Origin: an uncultured Chloroflexota bacterium
GTDB lineage: Bacteria; Chloroflexota; Anaerolineae; Anaerolineales; Anaerolineaceae
Assembly (NCBI GenBank): GCA_902795255.1
Contig: CADBKS010000012.1
Span: 1-25,993, forward strand
DNA length: 25,993 bases
Direction of reading: 5' to 3'
Both the position numbers and the translations under genes were made by a program. Below are positions 7,870 through 16,399 of this stretch, in pieces. The notes under the pieces are model-generated. The model ran no database searches. It was given only the letters and a program-made list of their open reading frames with translations, and was not told where the DNA came from. How positions within the stretch are numbered: the first letter of the stretch is position 1; every line of letters begins with the position of its first letter.

Positions 7870-9138
7870 TTACGCCGAGGCGGCAAGCGTATTTTTATAG
7901 ATCTTCCCGCCTTTCATGATCATCCGGATATTGTTCCGATCCGCCAGGATATCCAGATCCTCCGCCGGGTTCCCCGAAACCAGAAGGATATCCGCGAAGG
8001 ACCCTTTCTTCAGCACCCCGATCTTTCCCCGCGGGTACGGGTCCTGATAAGTGCTCATCTTCAGCAGCTCGTGAACATTTCCGGTCGCCGCGAGCAGCCC
8101 GCGGAAACTGCCGTAATGCATTTTGTAATAGCGGAAGTCATCCAGCTGGCAGGCGTCGGTCCGCTCCGGATCGCCCATGGAATCCGTCCCGTAAACGATC
8201 TTTATATCATATTTATTGATGGTTTCCGTCTGGATGCCGGCGCAGCGGCGGATCCGTTCATATTTTTCGGCGATGAAGGGATCCCCCTCATAGCGCGGTG
8301 CCAGCGGACGGGCGAACTGCGGACCGGGCATGACCCAGATCCCCTCCCCGGCGATCATCCGGCCGGTCTCATCGTCCATCATCGTGGCATGCTCAAAGCT
8401 GCGGATGCCGGCTTTCGCGGCCCGCTGCATGGCGGCGGAGGTATAGATATGAGCCATCACATAGGTGCCGTAATCCGCGGCAGCGTCGACTGCGGTCTTC
8501 ATTTCCTCCGGTGTGAACTGAAGCGTCTGAACGGGATCAAAGTAACTGGTCACCCCGCCGCCGCACATCAGCTTGATCTGGGAAGCCCCGAGCAGGAATT
8601 GTTCCCGCACGGCTTTCAGCATTTCGGCCGGCCCGTCCGCGAGAGCCGTCATTTTATTCATGATCGCGGGCGACGTATAGAAGCCGCCCGGATAACGCTC
8701 CCCGGCCACGGACATGCGGATATCCCCGTGGCCGCAGGTCTGGGAAATGAAATTATTGGAAGGGTAGATCCGCGGGCCGTCGAGATAACCGCTGTCGATG
8801 TTTTTCTTCAGGCCGTACGTAATACCGCCCGCGTCGCGCACCGTTGTGAAACCGCGCATCAGCATGTCGCGGGCATAGCGGACGCTCCGCACCGCGATCT
8901 CATCCGGACGGGATCGGTCCTGCGGCGCGGTGATGGAGACATGCACATGGGCATCGGTCAGGCCCGGCAGCGCGGTCAGCCCTCCGGCGTCCAGGACACT
9001 GTCAAACTCTGTCTCGCTGATATCCCCCTGAAGGATATCCGTCACCAGGTCATCCTCAATAACGATTTTGGCATTTTCGAGCAGAGCGGGATCTTTCCCA
9101 TTAAATACATCGGCATTTTTGATCAGTCTTCGCGTCAT
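7870..9138 (-). CDS. Metal-dependent amidohydrolase (imidazolonepropionase / Xaa-Pro dipeptidase-like)
   Basis: Member of the amidohydrolase superfamily (422 residues from ATG 9138). The metal and catalytic set is complete: H64 and H66 (DAHVHV), K189 as the likely carboxylated lysine (QIKLMCGGG), H230 (YVMAHIYTS), H250 (SFEHATM) and D319 (YGTDSMGD). It ends with the family's small beta domain (GKIGVLKKGSFADILLVSGNP). The nearest relatives hydrolyse cyclic amides or dipeptides; the substrate cannot be read here. The open frame extends 51 codons further upstream, but the Met at 9138 begins the usual MTRRLIKNADVFNG strand and the extension is an AT-rich promoter-like stretch. It is transcribed away from the peptidase T cluster, so it shares a divergent control region with it and may take part in the same catabolism. 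Confidence 0.88.
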   Translation of the reverse strand: MTRRLIKNADVFNGKDPALLENAKIVIEDDLVTDILQGDISETEFDSVLDAGGLTALPGLTDAHVHVSITAPQDRSRPDEIAVRSVRYARDMLMRGFTTVRDAGGITYGLKKNIDSGYLDGPRIYPSNNFISQTCGHGDIRMSVAGERYPGGFYTSPAIMNKMTALADGPAEMLKAVREQFLLGASQIKLMCGGGVTSYFDPVQTLQFTPEEMKTAVDAAADYGTYVMAHIYTSAAMQRAAKAGIRSFEHATMMDDETGRMIAGEGIWVMPGPQFARPLAPRYEGDPFIAEKYERIRRCAGIQTETINKYDIKIVYGTDSMGDPERTDACQLDDFRYYKMHYGSFRGLLAATGNVHELLKMSTYQDPYPRGKIGVLKKGSFADILLVSGNPAEDLDILADRNNIRMIMKGGKIYKNTLAASA

Positions 9139-9336
9139 GGCTCCGGTTTTCCTTACAGTAAGATTAGTCAGATAAGAGTATACTGCTTTTTCGCAGCATA
9201 TTTTAAATGTCAAAAAATGACCCAATATTAGAAAGAATCTATAAAACGATACTATAATCGGAATAACGTTTTTCGTTTTGTAATACGTCAAAAAAAATTA
9301 ACTGCAGCACATTACAGTGCTGAAGGAGTTATTAAT
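9139..9336. promoter_or_regulatory. Divergent intergenic control region, amidohydrolase / peptidase T cluster
   Basis: An AT-rich 198 bp gap. On the plus strand TATAAT stands at 9253-9258, but no good -35 lies 16-18 bases before it. On the minus strand a TTGACA hexamer (9207-9212) heads the amidohydrolase side, without a well-spaced -10. A small inverted repeat ctgc-tttttc-gcag sits at 9183-9196. The first peptidase T gene has a strong AAGGAG 11 bases before its ATG. Promoters are very likely here, but the exact hexamers are uncertain. Confidence 0.4.
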
Positions 9337-10584
9337 ATGGGCACCGTTGAACGTCTGATCCGTTATGCAAAAGTACATACGACCAGTGCGCTGAAAACCG
9401 GCACACGGCCTTCCACTCCCAGACAGCTTGATCTGACGAAACTGCTTTATGAAGAAATGCAGCAGATCGGGATCAGCCGCGTCCGAATGAATGAGATGGG
9501 TTACGTTTACGGCGAGATCCCCGCGACAAAGGGCTGCGAAGATGCCCCCGCGATCGGTTTCATTTCCCATATCGACACCTCCCCCGATTTCACCGGTGAG
9601 AACGTTCACCCGCGCGTCATCGAAAATTATGACGGAAAAGATATCGTCCTCAACGCAGAAAGGACGATCGAAGTCCGCAACTATCCCTATCTTGCCGATA
9701 TGAAAGGCGATACGCTCATCGTCACGGACGGGACTACGCTTCTCGGCGCCGATGACAAAGCCGGGATCGCGGTCGTGATGACCTACTGCGAAAAACTGCT
9801 TGCGTCCGATATGCCGCACGGGAAGATCTGCATCTGCTTCAACCCCGATGAAGAGATCGGCGAGGGCGCCTGGGACCTTGATATCGATGAACTCGGCGCT
9901 GACTACGCCTACAATGTTGACGGGGGCCCGTCCGGGGACCTGATCTTCGAATGCTTCAATGCGGCCGCGGCCACCATCACGGTCAACGGCTATGCCGTAC
10001 ACCCCGGCTGGTCCAAGAACAAAATGATCAACGCCGGCTACATCGCGGCCCAGATCGTCGGGATGCTGCCGCAGAACCAGAGCCCGCGGGATACCTCCGG
10101 GTACGAGGGATATTTCCACCTCAGCGCGATCCAGGGCACTATCGCGAAAGCCGAACTGCGCATCACGATCCGCGATTTTGACAAAGAAAATTTCCTCAAA
10201 CGCGAACAGCTGATCCGGGATATCGTCGCTTCCGTGAATATGACCTACGGTGAAGGCACGGCAGAGCTTGAGCTCCGCGAACAGTACGGGAACATGGCAG
10301 AAGAGATCCTGAAAAATTATCACATGGTCGAGATCGCAAAAGCCGCCATGGAAGAACTCGGCATCACACCGCACGTCACCCCCATCCGCGGGGGAACGGA
10401 CGGCGCGCAGCTGACCATGAAAAAAGGTCTGCCCTGCCCGGGGATCGGTGAAGGCGCTTTCGCGCAGCACGGTCCGTATGAGCATTCCAGCAAACGGCAC
10501 ATGGACCAGACCGTAGAGATCCTGATGGGGATCACCCGGCGCTACGCGGTACCGGGCGCCGCTCCGAAAAGGATCGGAAAATAA
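9337..10584 (+). CDS. pepT: Peptidase T-like tripeptidase (M20B), first of a tandem pair
   Basis: Zinc aminopeptidase that removes the N-terminal residue from tripeptides in the cytoplasm. It has 415 residues, normal for PepT. Metal ligands and catalytic residues of the M20 fold are in place: H78-x-D80 (SHIDTSPD), D140 (LLGADDKAG), E172-E173 (FNPDEEIGEG), D195 (YNVDGG), the dimer-domain histidine in YAVHPG, and the C-terminal histidine in QHGPYEHSS. The lid/dimerisation domain lies about residues 205-325. AAGGAG sits upstream of the ATG. It is the first gene of a run of same-strand genes and is followed after 35 bp by a close paralogue. PepT next to an oligopeptide importer makes sense as the intracellular trimming step. 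Confidence 0.92.
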   Translation: MGTVERLIRYAKVHTTSALKTGTRPSTPRQLDLTKLLYEEMQQIGISRVRMNEMGYVYGEIPATKGCEDAPAIGFISHIDTSPDFTGENVHPRVIENYDGKDIVLNAERTIEVRNYPYLADMKGDTLIVTDGTTLLGADDKAGIAVVMTYCEKLLASDMPHGKICICFNPDEEIGEGAWDLDIDELGADYAYNVDGGPSGDLIFECFNAAAATITVNGYAVHPGWSKNKMINAGYIAAQIVGMLPQNQSPRDTSGYEGYFHLSAIQGTIAKAELRITIRDFDKENFLKREQLIRDIVASVNMTYGEGTAELELREQYGNMAEEILKNYHMVEIAKAAMEELGITPHVTPIRGGTDGAQLTMKKGLPCPGIGEGAFAQHGPYEHSSKRHMDQTVEILMGITRRYAVPGAAPKRIGK

Positions 10585-10619
10585 CGAAACGGTCACGGCC
10601 GCAGCAAGGAGAAGAAATA

Positions 10620-11864
10620 ATGGGAACTGTTGAAAGACTCGTACGATACGCACAGGTCCATACGGACGCAAAGCTTCGGATGGGGACCCGTCCGTCCACA
10701 CCGTGGCAGAAGGACCTCTCCAGGATGCTTTGTGAAGAGATGGCAGCCATGGGCGTCAGCCGCGCCCGTGTTGATGAAATGGGATATGTCTACGGTGAGA
10801 TCCCGGCGACTGCCGGCTGTGAGGATGCCCCGGCGATCGGGTTCATCGCCCATATCGACACCGCCCCCGACTTCACCGGAGAGAACGTGCATCCCCGCGT
10901 CATTGAAAACTATGACGGGAAAGATATCGAACTCGGCGCCGGCCGCACGATCACCGTCGAAAAGTTCCCCCATCTGAAAAATATGGCGGGGGATACGCTC
11001 GTGGTCACGGACGGGACGACGCTTCTGGGAGCCGATGACAAAGCCGGTGTGGCCGTCATCATGACGTTTCTTGAAAAGATCCTGGCGTCCGATATGCCGC
11101 ACGGAAAGATCTGCGTCTGCTTCAACCCGGACGAAGAGATCGGTGAAGGTGCATGGGACCTGGATATCAATGAACTTGGCGCTGACTACGCTTACACGAT
11201 CGACGGCGCCGCTGCCGGAGATCTGATCTACGAGTGCTTCAACGCGAGCGCAGCCTACATCAAAATCAAAGGCTTTGCCGTCCATCCGGGCGCTTCAAAG
11301 GACCGGATGATCAACGCGGTCTGGCTTGCCGCGCAGATCGCCGGCATGCTGCCGCAGAACCAGAGCCCGCGGGACACCTCCGGCTATGAGGGTTATTTCC
11401 ACCTCAGCACCCTGACCGGCGGGATCGCGCAGGCAGAAATGCGCATCACCATCCGTGATTTCGACAAGGAAAAGTTTCTCGCCCGCGAGCAGCTGATCCG
11501 GGACATCGTGGACGCGATGAACATGAAATACGGCGAAGGGACCGTCACGCTGGACATTCAGGAACAGTACGGCAACATGGCCGATGAGATCCTCAAACAC
11601 CCCCACATGATCGAAATCGCCGAAGCCGCCATCCGCGACACCGGTCTGGAACCGGTGATCCTGCCCATCCGCGGCGGGACGGACGGCGCGCAGCTGACCA
11701 TGAAAAAAGGCCTGCCGTGCCCCGACCTGGGCGAAGGCGCATTCGCGATGCACGGGCCGTATGAGCACGCCAGCAAAAAACAGATGGATCAGACCGTGGA
11801 GATCCTCACCAACATCATCCGCCGCTACACCGAACCCGGCGCAGCACCGAAACGGATCCGATAA
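10620..11864 (+). CDS. pepT: Peptidase T-like tripeptidase (M20B), second of a tandem pair
   Basis: Paralogue of the preceding gene (414 residues, long identical blocks such as MLPQNQSPRDTSGYEGYFHL and IRGGTDGAQLTMKKGLPCP). All metal ligands are kept: H78-x-D80, D140, the EE pair in NPDEEIGEG, the D in YTIDGA and the C-terminal HGPYEH. Differences cluster around the substrate side: TAPD for TSPD, DGAAAGDLIYE for DGGPSGDLIFE, HPGASKDRM for HPGWSKNKM. This may mean split peptide specificity. The ribosome site AAGGAG lies 10 bases before ATG. The gap to the first copy is only 35 bp, so this is a tandem duplication within one transcript. Both copies look intact and active. Confidence 0.92.
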   Translation: MGTVERLVRYAQVHTDAKLRMGTRPSTPWQKDLSRMLCEEMAAMGVSRARVDEMGYVYGEIPATAGCEDAPAIGFIAHIDTAPDFTGENVHPRVIENYDGKDIELGAGRTITVEKFPHLKNMAGDTLVVTDGTTLLGADDKAGVAVIMTFLEKILASDMPHGKICVCFNPDEEIGEGAWDLDINELGADYAYTIDGAAAGDLIYECFNASAAYIKIKGFAVHPGASKDRMINAVWLAAQIAGMLPQNQSPRDTSGYEGYFHLSTLTGGIAQAEMRITIRDFDKEKFLAREQLIRDIVDAMNMKYGEGTVTLDIQEQYGNMADEILKHPHMIEIAEAAIRDTGLEPVILPIRGGTDGAQLTMKKGLPCPDLGEGAFAMHGPYEHASKKQMDQTVEILTNIIRRYTEPGAAPKRIR

Positions 11865-11943
11865 GGAAAACACCGCTTTTCACAATCCGAAGCGGAGCTT
11901 TACATAAAAATGATGTATCAGAAAGGACAGAAGAGTAATTATT

Positions 11944-12930
11944 ATGAGTGAAAAATTGAACATGGCGCTTGCCGGTGTCGGTCGTATCGGCGTAACACAT
12001 CTTGCAGTTCTGAGCCAGGCCTCCAACGTCTGCCTGAAGGCGATCGTGGAACCCCGTGAGGAAGTCGGCCGCAAATATGCCGAAACCTTCCATTGTGACT
12101 ATTACAAGGATATTTCCGAACTTGCGGCCCGCGAGGATATCCAGGCTGTTGATATCTGTGTCCCGGAAGAATACCATGTGGTCGCAGCAGTGGCTGCCGC
12201 CAAAGCGGGCAAGCATATCCTGCTTGAAAAACCCCTTGCCAAAACCTATGACGAATGCCAGCAGATCATCAATGCCGCGAAGGAAAACAACGTCCGCCTG
12301 ATGGTCGCCCATACCTGCCATTTCATGCCGCAGTACCAGCGCGTCCGCAACGAATGCCATGACGGCCGCATCGGTGAACTCACCGAAGTCGCGATCCGCC
12401 GCTACGGTCCGCGGGTGACCAATGAATATGTCAAAGGCCGCGTCACCATCGGTTTCTACATGGCGATCCATGATCTGGATGCCTCCATGTGGATGACGGG
12501 CCACAAGATCACCGAAGTTTTTGCCGAAAAGATCGACAAACTCGGCCTGTACGGTGAAGACGGTCTGGACATGGTCTTCAAATATGACAACGGCGCCTGC
12601 GGTACGATGAACGTCAGCTGGACGCTGCCGGCTGCCTACCCCGGTTCCGTTGCAGAACTGGATCTGCTCGGCGATAAAGGTATCATCCGCATGCAGCCGT
12701 ACAACAGCGGGGTCATGGCCTATACGGACCGCGTCGCTCCGGTCAGCCTGGTCCAGACGAAGATCGACGGCCAGATGTGGGGCGCCTATACCAATGAGGT
12801 CGAACACTTCGCGGACGCCATCATGAACAACAAAGAGTTCAACGTGGACAACGAAGAATCCGCCTACTCGGTCCGGCTGATCGAAGCCGCCCTGCGCAGC
12901 GTCGAAAGCCACAAGCCCGAACTGGTGTAA
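11944..12930 (+). CDS. Gfo/Idh/MocA family NAD(P)-dependent oxidoreductase
   Basis: Soluble dehydrogenase of the glucose-fructose oxidoreductase / myo-inositol dehydrogenase family, 328 residues. The N-terminal Rossmann fold shows GVGRIG (about 12-17) after a short beta strand, and the family hallmark EKP occurs in LLEKPLAKT (about 93-101). The second domain carries the catalytic-type H-D-L-D (MAIHDLDAS, about 176-181). Family members oxidise sugars, inositols or, less often, imines and amino compounds; nothing in the sequence fixes the substrate. It starts 79 bp after the second peptidase T with a modest GA-rich ribosome site and is followed by a weak hairpin and T run before the binding-protein gene, so it may end the first transcript segment. 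Confidence 0.9.
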   Translation: MSEKLNMALAGVGRIGVTHLAVLSQASNVCLKAIVEPREEVGRKYAETFHCDYYKDISELAAREDIQAVDICVPEEYHVVAAVAAAKAGKHILLEKPLAKTYDECQQIINAAKENNVRLMVAHTCHFMPQYQRVRNECHDGRIGELTEVAIRRYGPRVTNEYVKGRVTIGFYMAIHDLDASMWMTGHKITEVFAEKIDKLGLYGEDGLDMVFKYDNGACGTMNVSWTLPAAYPGSVAELDLLGDKGIIRMQPYNSGVMAYTDRVAPVSLVQTKIDGQMWGAYTNEVEHFADAIMNNKEFNVDNEESAYSVRLIEAALRSVESHKPELV

Positions 12931-12939
12931 GTATGCTAA

Positions 12940-12963
12940 CGGGAGTAATTCCCGGTTTTTTTT
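12940..12963 (+). terminator. Weak intrinsic terminator / attenuator before the ABC importer
   Basis: A short 5 bp stem (cggga / tcccg) with a GTAAT loop, followed at once by eight T that run straight into the GGAGG ribosome site of the binding-protein gene. The short stem suggests partial termination at most. Confidence 0.45.
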
Positions 12964-12977
12964 GGAGGTAAGTTATT

Positions 12978-14471
12978 ATGAAAAAAACCATCTTCTTACT
13001 GGTCTTGGCATTATGCCTGGTCGTCACCGGCGGTGTCTTCGCGCAGCGTACGGACCTCAACATGATCATCCAGGTCTCCCCTGATTCTCTGGATCCGTCT
13101 GTCTCTGTTATGAGCTATGCTTATTCCGTGATCGTGAACATCAGCGAAGGCCTGATGACCACCGATGCACAGAATAACCTGATCCCGGGGCTTGCAGAAT
13201 CCGTCGAAGCGAATGAAGACGCTTCCGAATTCGTTTTCAAGCTCCGCGAAGGCGTCAAATTCCATGACGGCACCGACTTCACCGCTGATGACGTTGTCTT
13301 CACCTTCATGGACAACAAGGCCCGGAACCTGAACAATTCCGCCATCATCGACAATGTCGAAGCGCTCAGCGACCACGAAGTAAAAGTGACCCTGACCGGT
13401 CCTTCCGCTCCGTTCCTGGGCATCCTGACCACCGTCAACTGGAGCATCCGCCCGCGCAAAGCCGCCACGGAAATGGGCGACGCGTTCGGCCGCAACCCGA
13501 TCGGCACCGGCCCGTACAAGTTCGTTGAATGGGTCGAAGGCGAATACATCAAACTGGCTGCCAACGAAGATTACTACCTCGGTGCTCCTGAGATCAAAGA
13601 TGTCACCATCAAGTTCATCAATGACAACAACACCGCCCTGATCGCCATGGAAGCCGGCGAAGCTGACTACAGCGCCGTATGGCCGGAAGCCGCCCGCTTC
13701 GATATCGAAGCGAACCCGGATCTGAAGATGGTTGACTACAACTCCAACTCCCTTCAGTTCGTCACGATGAACGTCCAGAACGAATTCCTTTCCAACAAGC
13801 TGGTCCGCCAGGCGATCAACTACGCAATCAACCGTGATGACATCGTGATCGTCGCTGTTGAAGGCAATGGCAGACCGACCACCCAGTACTGCAACGTCGG
13901 TACGATCGGTTATGTCGATGGCTTCGAAGGCTACACCTATGATGTTGAAAAAGCAAAGGAACTGATGGCCGAAGCCGGCTATGCCGACGGATTCACCATC
14001 CGCATGATCGCGCAGGATGAAATGAACTCCAGAATGGCCCAGGTCATGGCTGACAACCTCGCCGAGATCGGCATCACCGTTGAGATCGAAATGCAGGAAT
14101 CCAACACCGCTGTCGCCAACATGATGGCCGGCAACTACGAAACCGGCGTTCTCGGCATCGGCAACCTGTACCAGGATTTCGACGCCCTGAGAAGACTCTG
14201 GACCCCCGGCGGCTCCCTGCAGCTCTCCCACACCGCTGCTGAAGATGAACAGCTGGTCAAGATCTACGACCTGATGAGCCAGGCTGCCGCCCTCGGCGAC
14301 ACCGATGCCCGCATCGAACTCTACAAACAGGCCGAAGAAGAGATCTGGGACGCGGCTTACTACATCCCGTGCTTCTTCCCGGTCCGCTCGCACATCATGG
14401 CTGCCAACCTCGATATCGAAGGCCTGCGCGGCACCGGTTACATGCATATCAACGAAATGCACTGGAATTAA
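12978..14471 (+). CDS. ABC transporter substrate-binding protein, family 5 (peptide/nickel type)
   Basis: Extracytoplasmic receptor that captures the substrate and delivers it to the permeases encoded downstream; 497 residues, usual for SBP_bac_5 proteins. A signal peptide occupies residues 1-23 (MKKTIFLLVLALCLVVTGG, then VFAQ). The mature part has the family landmarks: SLDPSVSVMSYAYSVIVNIS, LREGVKFHDGTDFTADDVVF, NPIGTGPYKFVEW and NKLVRQAINYAINRDDIV. There is no lipobox cysteine, so it would be released or periplasm-like rather than lipid-anchored, unlike most importers in one-membrane bacteria. A good GGAGG lies 9 bases before the ATG. Peptide is the default substrate guess and fits the peptidase T neighbours; glycosides or opines are possible. 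Confidence 0.93.
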   Translation: MKKTIFLLVLALCLVVTGGVFAQRTDLNMIIQVSPDSLDPSVSVMSYAYSVIVNISEGLMTTDAQNNLIPGLAESVEANEDASEFVFKLREGVKFHDGTDFTADDVVFTFMDNKARNLNNSAIIDNVEALSDHEVKVTLTGPSAPFLGILTTVNWSIRPRKAATEMGDAFGRNPIGTGPYKFVEWVEGEYIKLAANEDYYLGAPEIKDVTIKFINDNNTALIAMEAGEADYSAVWPEAARFDIEANPDLKMVDYNSNSLQFVTMNVQNEFLSNKLVRQAINYAINRDDIVIVAVEGNGRPTTQYCNVGTIGYVDGFEGYTYDVEKAKELMAEAGYADGFTIRMIAQDEMNSRMAQVMADNLAEIGITVEIEMQESNTAVANMMAGNYETGVLGIGNLYQDFDALRRLWTPGGSLQLSHTAAEDEQLVKIYDLMSQAAALGDTDARIELYKQAEEEIWDAAYYIPCFFPVRSHIMAANLDIEGLRGTGYMHINEMHWN

Positions 14472-14496
14472 TTACTGAATAACGATCATTAAAATC

Positions 14497-14527
14497 CGGG
14501 TCCGGCCGCTGTCCGCGGCCGGGCCCG
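14497..14527 (+). promoter_or_regulatory. Strong intergenic hairpin between binding protein and permease genes
   Basis: A 13 bp stem (14497-14509 with 14515-14527, one G-U pair) around the loop tgtcc, almost all G/C. No T run follows, so it is better read as an mRNA-stabilising or partial read-through structure. Such hairpins commonly let the binding protein be made in excess over the membrane parts. Confidence 0.6.
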
Positions 14528-14570
14528 CCAATCATTTGAATATTTGAAAATCAGAGAAGGGAGGTACGGT

Positions 14571-15506
14571 TTGGCAAAATATATCCTGAAGCGGCTGCTT
14601 TGGATCATCCCGATCATGATCGGAGTCAGTTTTATCGTTTATTTTATTATGTCGCTTACACCGAATTTCAGCAACCCGGCTTTAGTCAAGCTGGGACTGG
14701 ATGCCACGCCGGAACAACTGGCAGAAATGAACAGGAAACTCGGGGCCGACAAGGCCTTTTTCCCGCGCTATATTTCCTATATGGCGGGGGTCGTACGGGG
14801 AGATTTCGGAGTTTCCTACAGTACGACACTGAATGTTTCCGGTGAGATCCTGCGGAGGGCACCGATCACGATGACCCTGGCTGCCATAGCCCTTCTTTTC
14901 TCGCTCCTGGTCGGAGTTCCGATCGGGATCTGGTCCGCGATCCGTCAGTATAAACTTTCGGATTACGTGATCCGTGTCATTTCCATGCTTCTGACGGCCA
15001 TCCCGAGCTTCTGCATGGGCCTTGGTTTTCTCCTGATCTTCGCGCTGCGTTTGCGGATCCTGCCAGCCAACGGCATCTCCACATGGAAGGGATTCGTCCT
15101 TCCGGGTCTTTCCCTTTCCCTGGTTGCAGTCGGCTCCATGATCCGCATGACCCGCTCGACCATGCTGGAAGTGATCCGTCAGGATTACATCCGGACCGCC
15201 CGCGCGAAAGGTCAGACCGAAGCAAAGATCATCTGGATGCATGAACTCCGCAACGCACTGATCCCGATCATCACGGTCGCGGGGATCCAGTTCGGACGCG
15301 AACTGGGCGGCGCGGTCATCATCGAAAGCGTCTTCGCCGTTCCGGGGCTGGGAACGTATATTCTTTCCGGGGTGAACAACCGTGACCTCCCCTGCGTTCT
15401 GGGCGCAGTGATCGTTCTTTCACTGGCCTTCAGTGTGATCAACCTGCTCGTGGATATCATCTACACATTTGTTGATCCGCGCATCAAATCGCAATTCGGA
15501 CGTTAG
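14571..15506 (+). CDS. ABC transporter permease, DppB/OppB type
   Basis: Inner-membrane channel subunit of the peptide-type importer, 311 residues from the TTG at 14571. That start is chosen because GAAGGGAGG (14556-14564) sits 6 bases ahead and because the family begins directly with the first helix (AKYILKRLLWIIPIMIGVSF). The open frame back to another TTG at 14544 has no ribosome site. Six helices are visible, with the conserved EAA loop DYIRTARAKGQTEAKIIWMHELRNA split across cytoplasmic residues about 205-230 that contacts the ATPases. The C-terminus VDIIYTFVDPRIK is typical. It is followed 11 bp later by its partner permease. Confidence 0.93.
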   Translation: MAKYILKRLLWIIPIMIGVSFIVYFIMSLTPNFSNPALVKLGLDATPEQLAEMNRKLGADKAFFPRYISYMAGVVRGDFGVSYSTTLNVSGEILRRAPITMTLAAIALLFSLLVGVPIGIWSAIRQYKLSDYVIRVISMLLTAIPSFCMGLGFLLIFALRLRILPANGISTWKGFVLPGLSLSLVAVGSMIRMTRSTMLEVIRQDYIRTARAKGQTEAKIIWMHELRNALIPIITVAGIQFGRELGGAVIIESVFAVPGLGTYILSGVNNRDLPCVLGAVIVLSLAFSVINLLVDIIYTFVDPRIKSQFGR

Positions 15507-15517
15507 GAGGAACGGAT

Positions 15518-16387
15518 ATGAAAAAAACAAAAAAACACGGCCAGTTATTTGAAGTCTGGCGTGCCCTGCTGAAGAACAGGACGGCTGTTGCGGCGATGAT
15601 CTTCATCATTATCCTGATCCTGGTCGCGGTTTTCGCGGATGTCATCGCGGATTACAAAACCGTCGTGATCAAAAACAATGTGTCCCAGCGCCTTCAGCCG
15701 CCTTCCAAAGAACACTGGTTCGGCACCGACGGCTACGGACGGGATATTTTCGCGCGCATCGTACACGGCACCCGTATTTCACTGCAGATCGGCATCTTCA
15801 CGACGCTGATGTCCATGGCCGGCGGTATGATCGTCGGTTCCGTGGCCGGTTTTTACGGGGGAACAGTCGACAGCATCATCATGCGCATCTGCGACATTTT
15901 CATGTCGATCCCCGCGATCCTGATGGCCATGGCGATCGTCGCCGCACTCGGACAGGGGCTGTTCAACCTGATGATCGCGCTGACGGTGACCTCCATCCCG
16001 ACTTTCGCGCGCATCATGCGCTCCCAGATCCTTACGATCCGCGAGAGCGAATACGTCGAAGCGGCCCGTGCATCGGGCTCCAGCGACTTCGCTATTATTT
16101 TCGAGCACATCATCCCGAACGCGGTCGGTCCCCTGATCGTGCAGGCGACGCTGGGCGTTGCCACCGGTATCCTTTCCGCTGCCGGTCTGAGCTACGTCGG
16201 CCTGGGCGTTGAACCGCCCCGTCCCGAATGGGGGGCGATGCTCTCCGAAGCCCGCTCTTACATGCGGCAGTATCCCTATCTGCTCATTTTCCCCATGATC
16301 ATGATCGTTCTGACAGCGCTTTCCTTCAACCTCTTCGGTGACGGTCTGCGCGACGCGATGGATCCCCGGCTGAAGGGCAATCACTAA
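15518..16387 (+). CDS. ABC transporter permease, DppC/OppC type
   Basis: Second channel subunit, 289 residues. The N-terminal cytoplasmic segment, first helix (AAMIFIIILILVAVFADVI) and the family-typical periplasmic-side motif HWFGTDGYGRDIFARIVHG are clear. Five further helices follow, with the EAA loop ESEYVEAARASGSSDFAIIF and LSYVGLGVEPPRPEWGAML near the end, closing with GDGLRDAMDPRLKG. The ribosome site TAGGAGG is just after the dppB-type stop, indicating tight co-expression and the usual heterodimer. Confidence 0.93.
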   Translation: MKKTKKHGQLFEVWRALLKNRTAVAAMIFIIILILVAVFADVIADYKTVVIKNNVSQRLQPPSKEHWFGTDGYGRDIFARIVHGTRISLQIGIFTTLMSMAGGMIVGSVAGFYGGTVDSIIMRICDIFMSIPAILMAMAIVAALGQGLFNLMIALTVTSIPTFARIMRSQILTIRESEYVEAARASGSSDFAIIFEHIIPNAVGPLIVQATLGVATGILSAAGLSYVGLGVEPPRPEWGAMLSEARSYMRQYPYLLIFPMIMIVLTALSFNLFGDGLRDAMDPRLKGNH

Positions 16388-16399
16388 GGAGGCCGTACG

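Noticed and set aside
9298..11873. Long minus-strand frames opposite the two peptidase T genes
   Set aside because: Both copies give the same style of shadow because the plus-strand genes are paralogues; no independent evidence.
13011..14462. 483-aa frame antisense to the binding-protein gene
   Set aside because: Shadow of codon bias; rich in Asp, Val, His and Gly with no family features.
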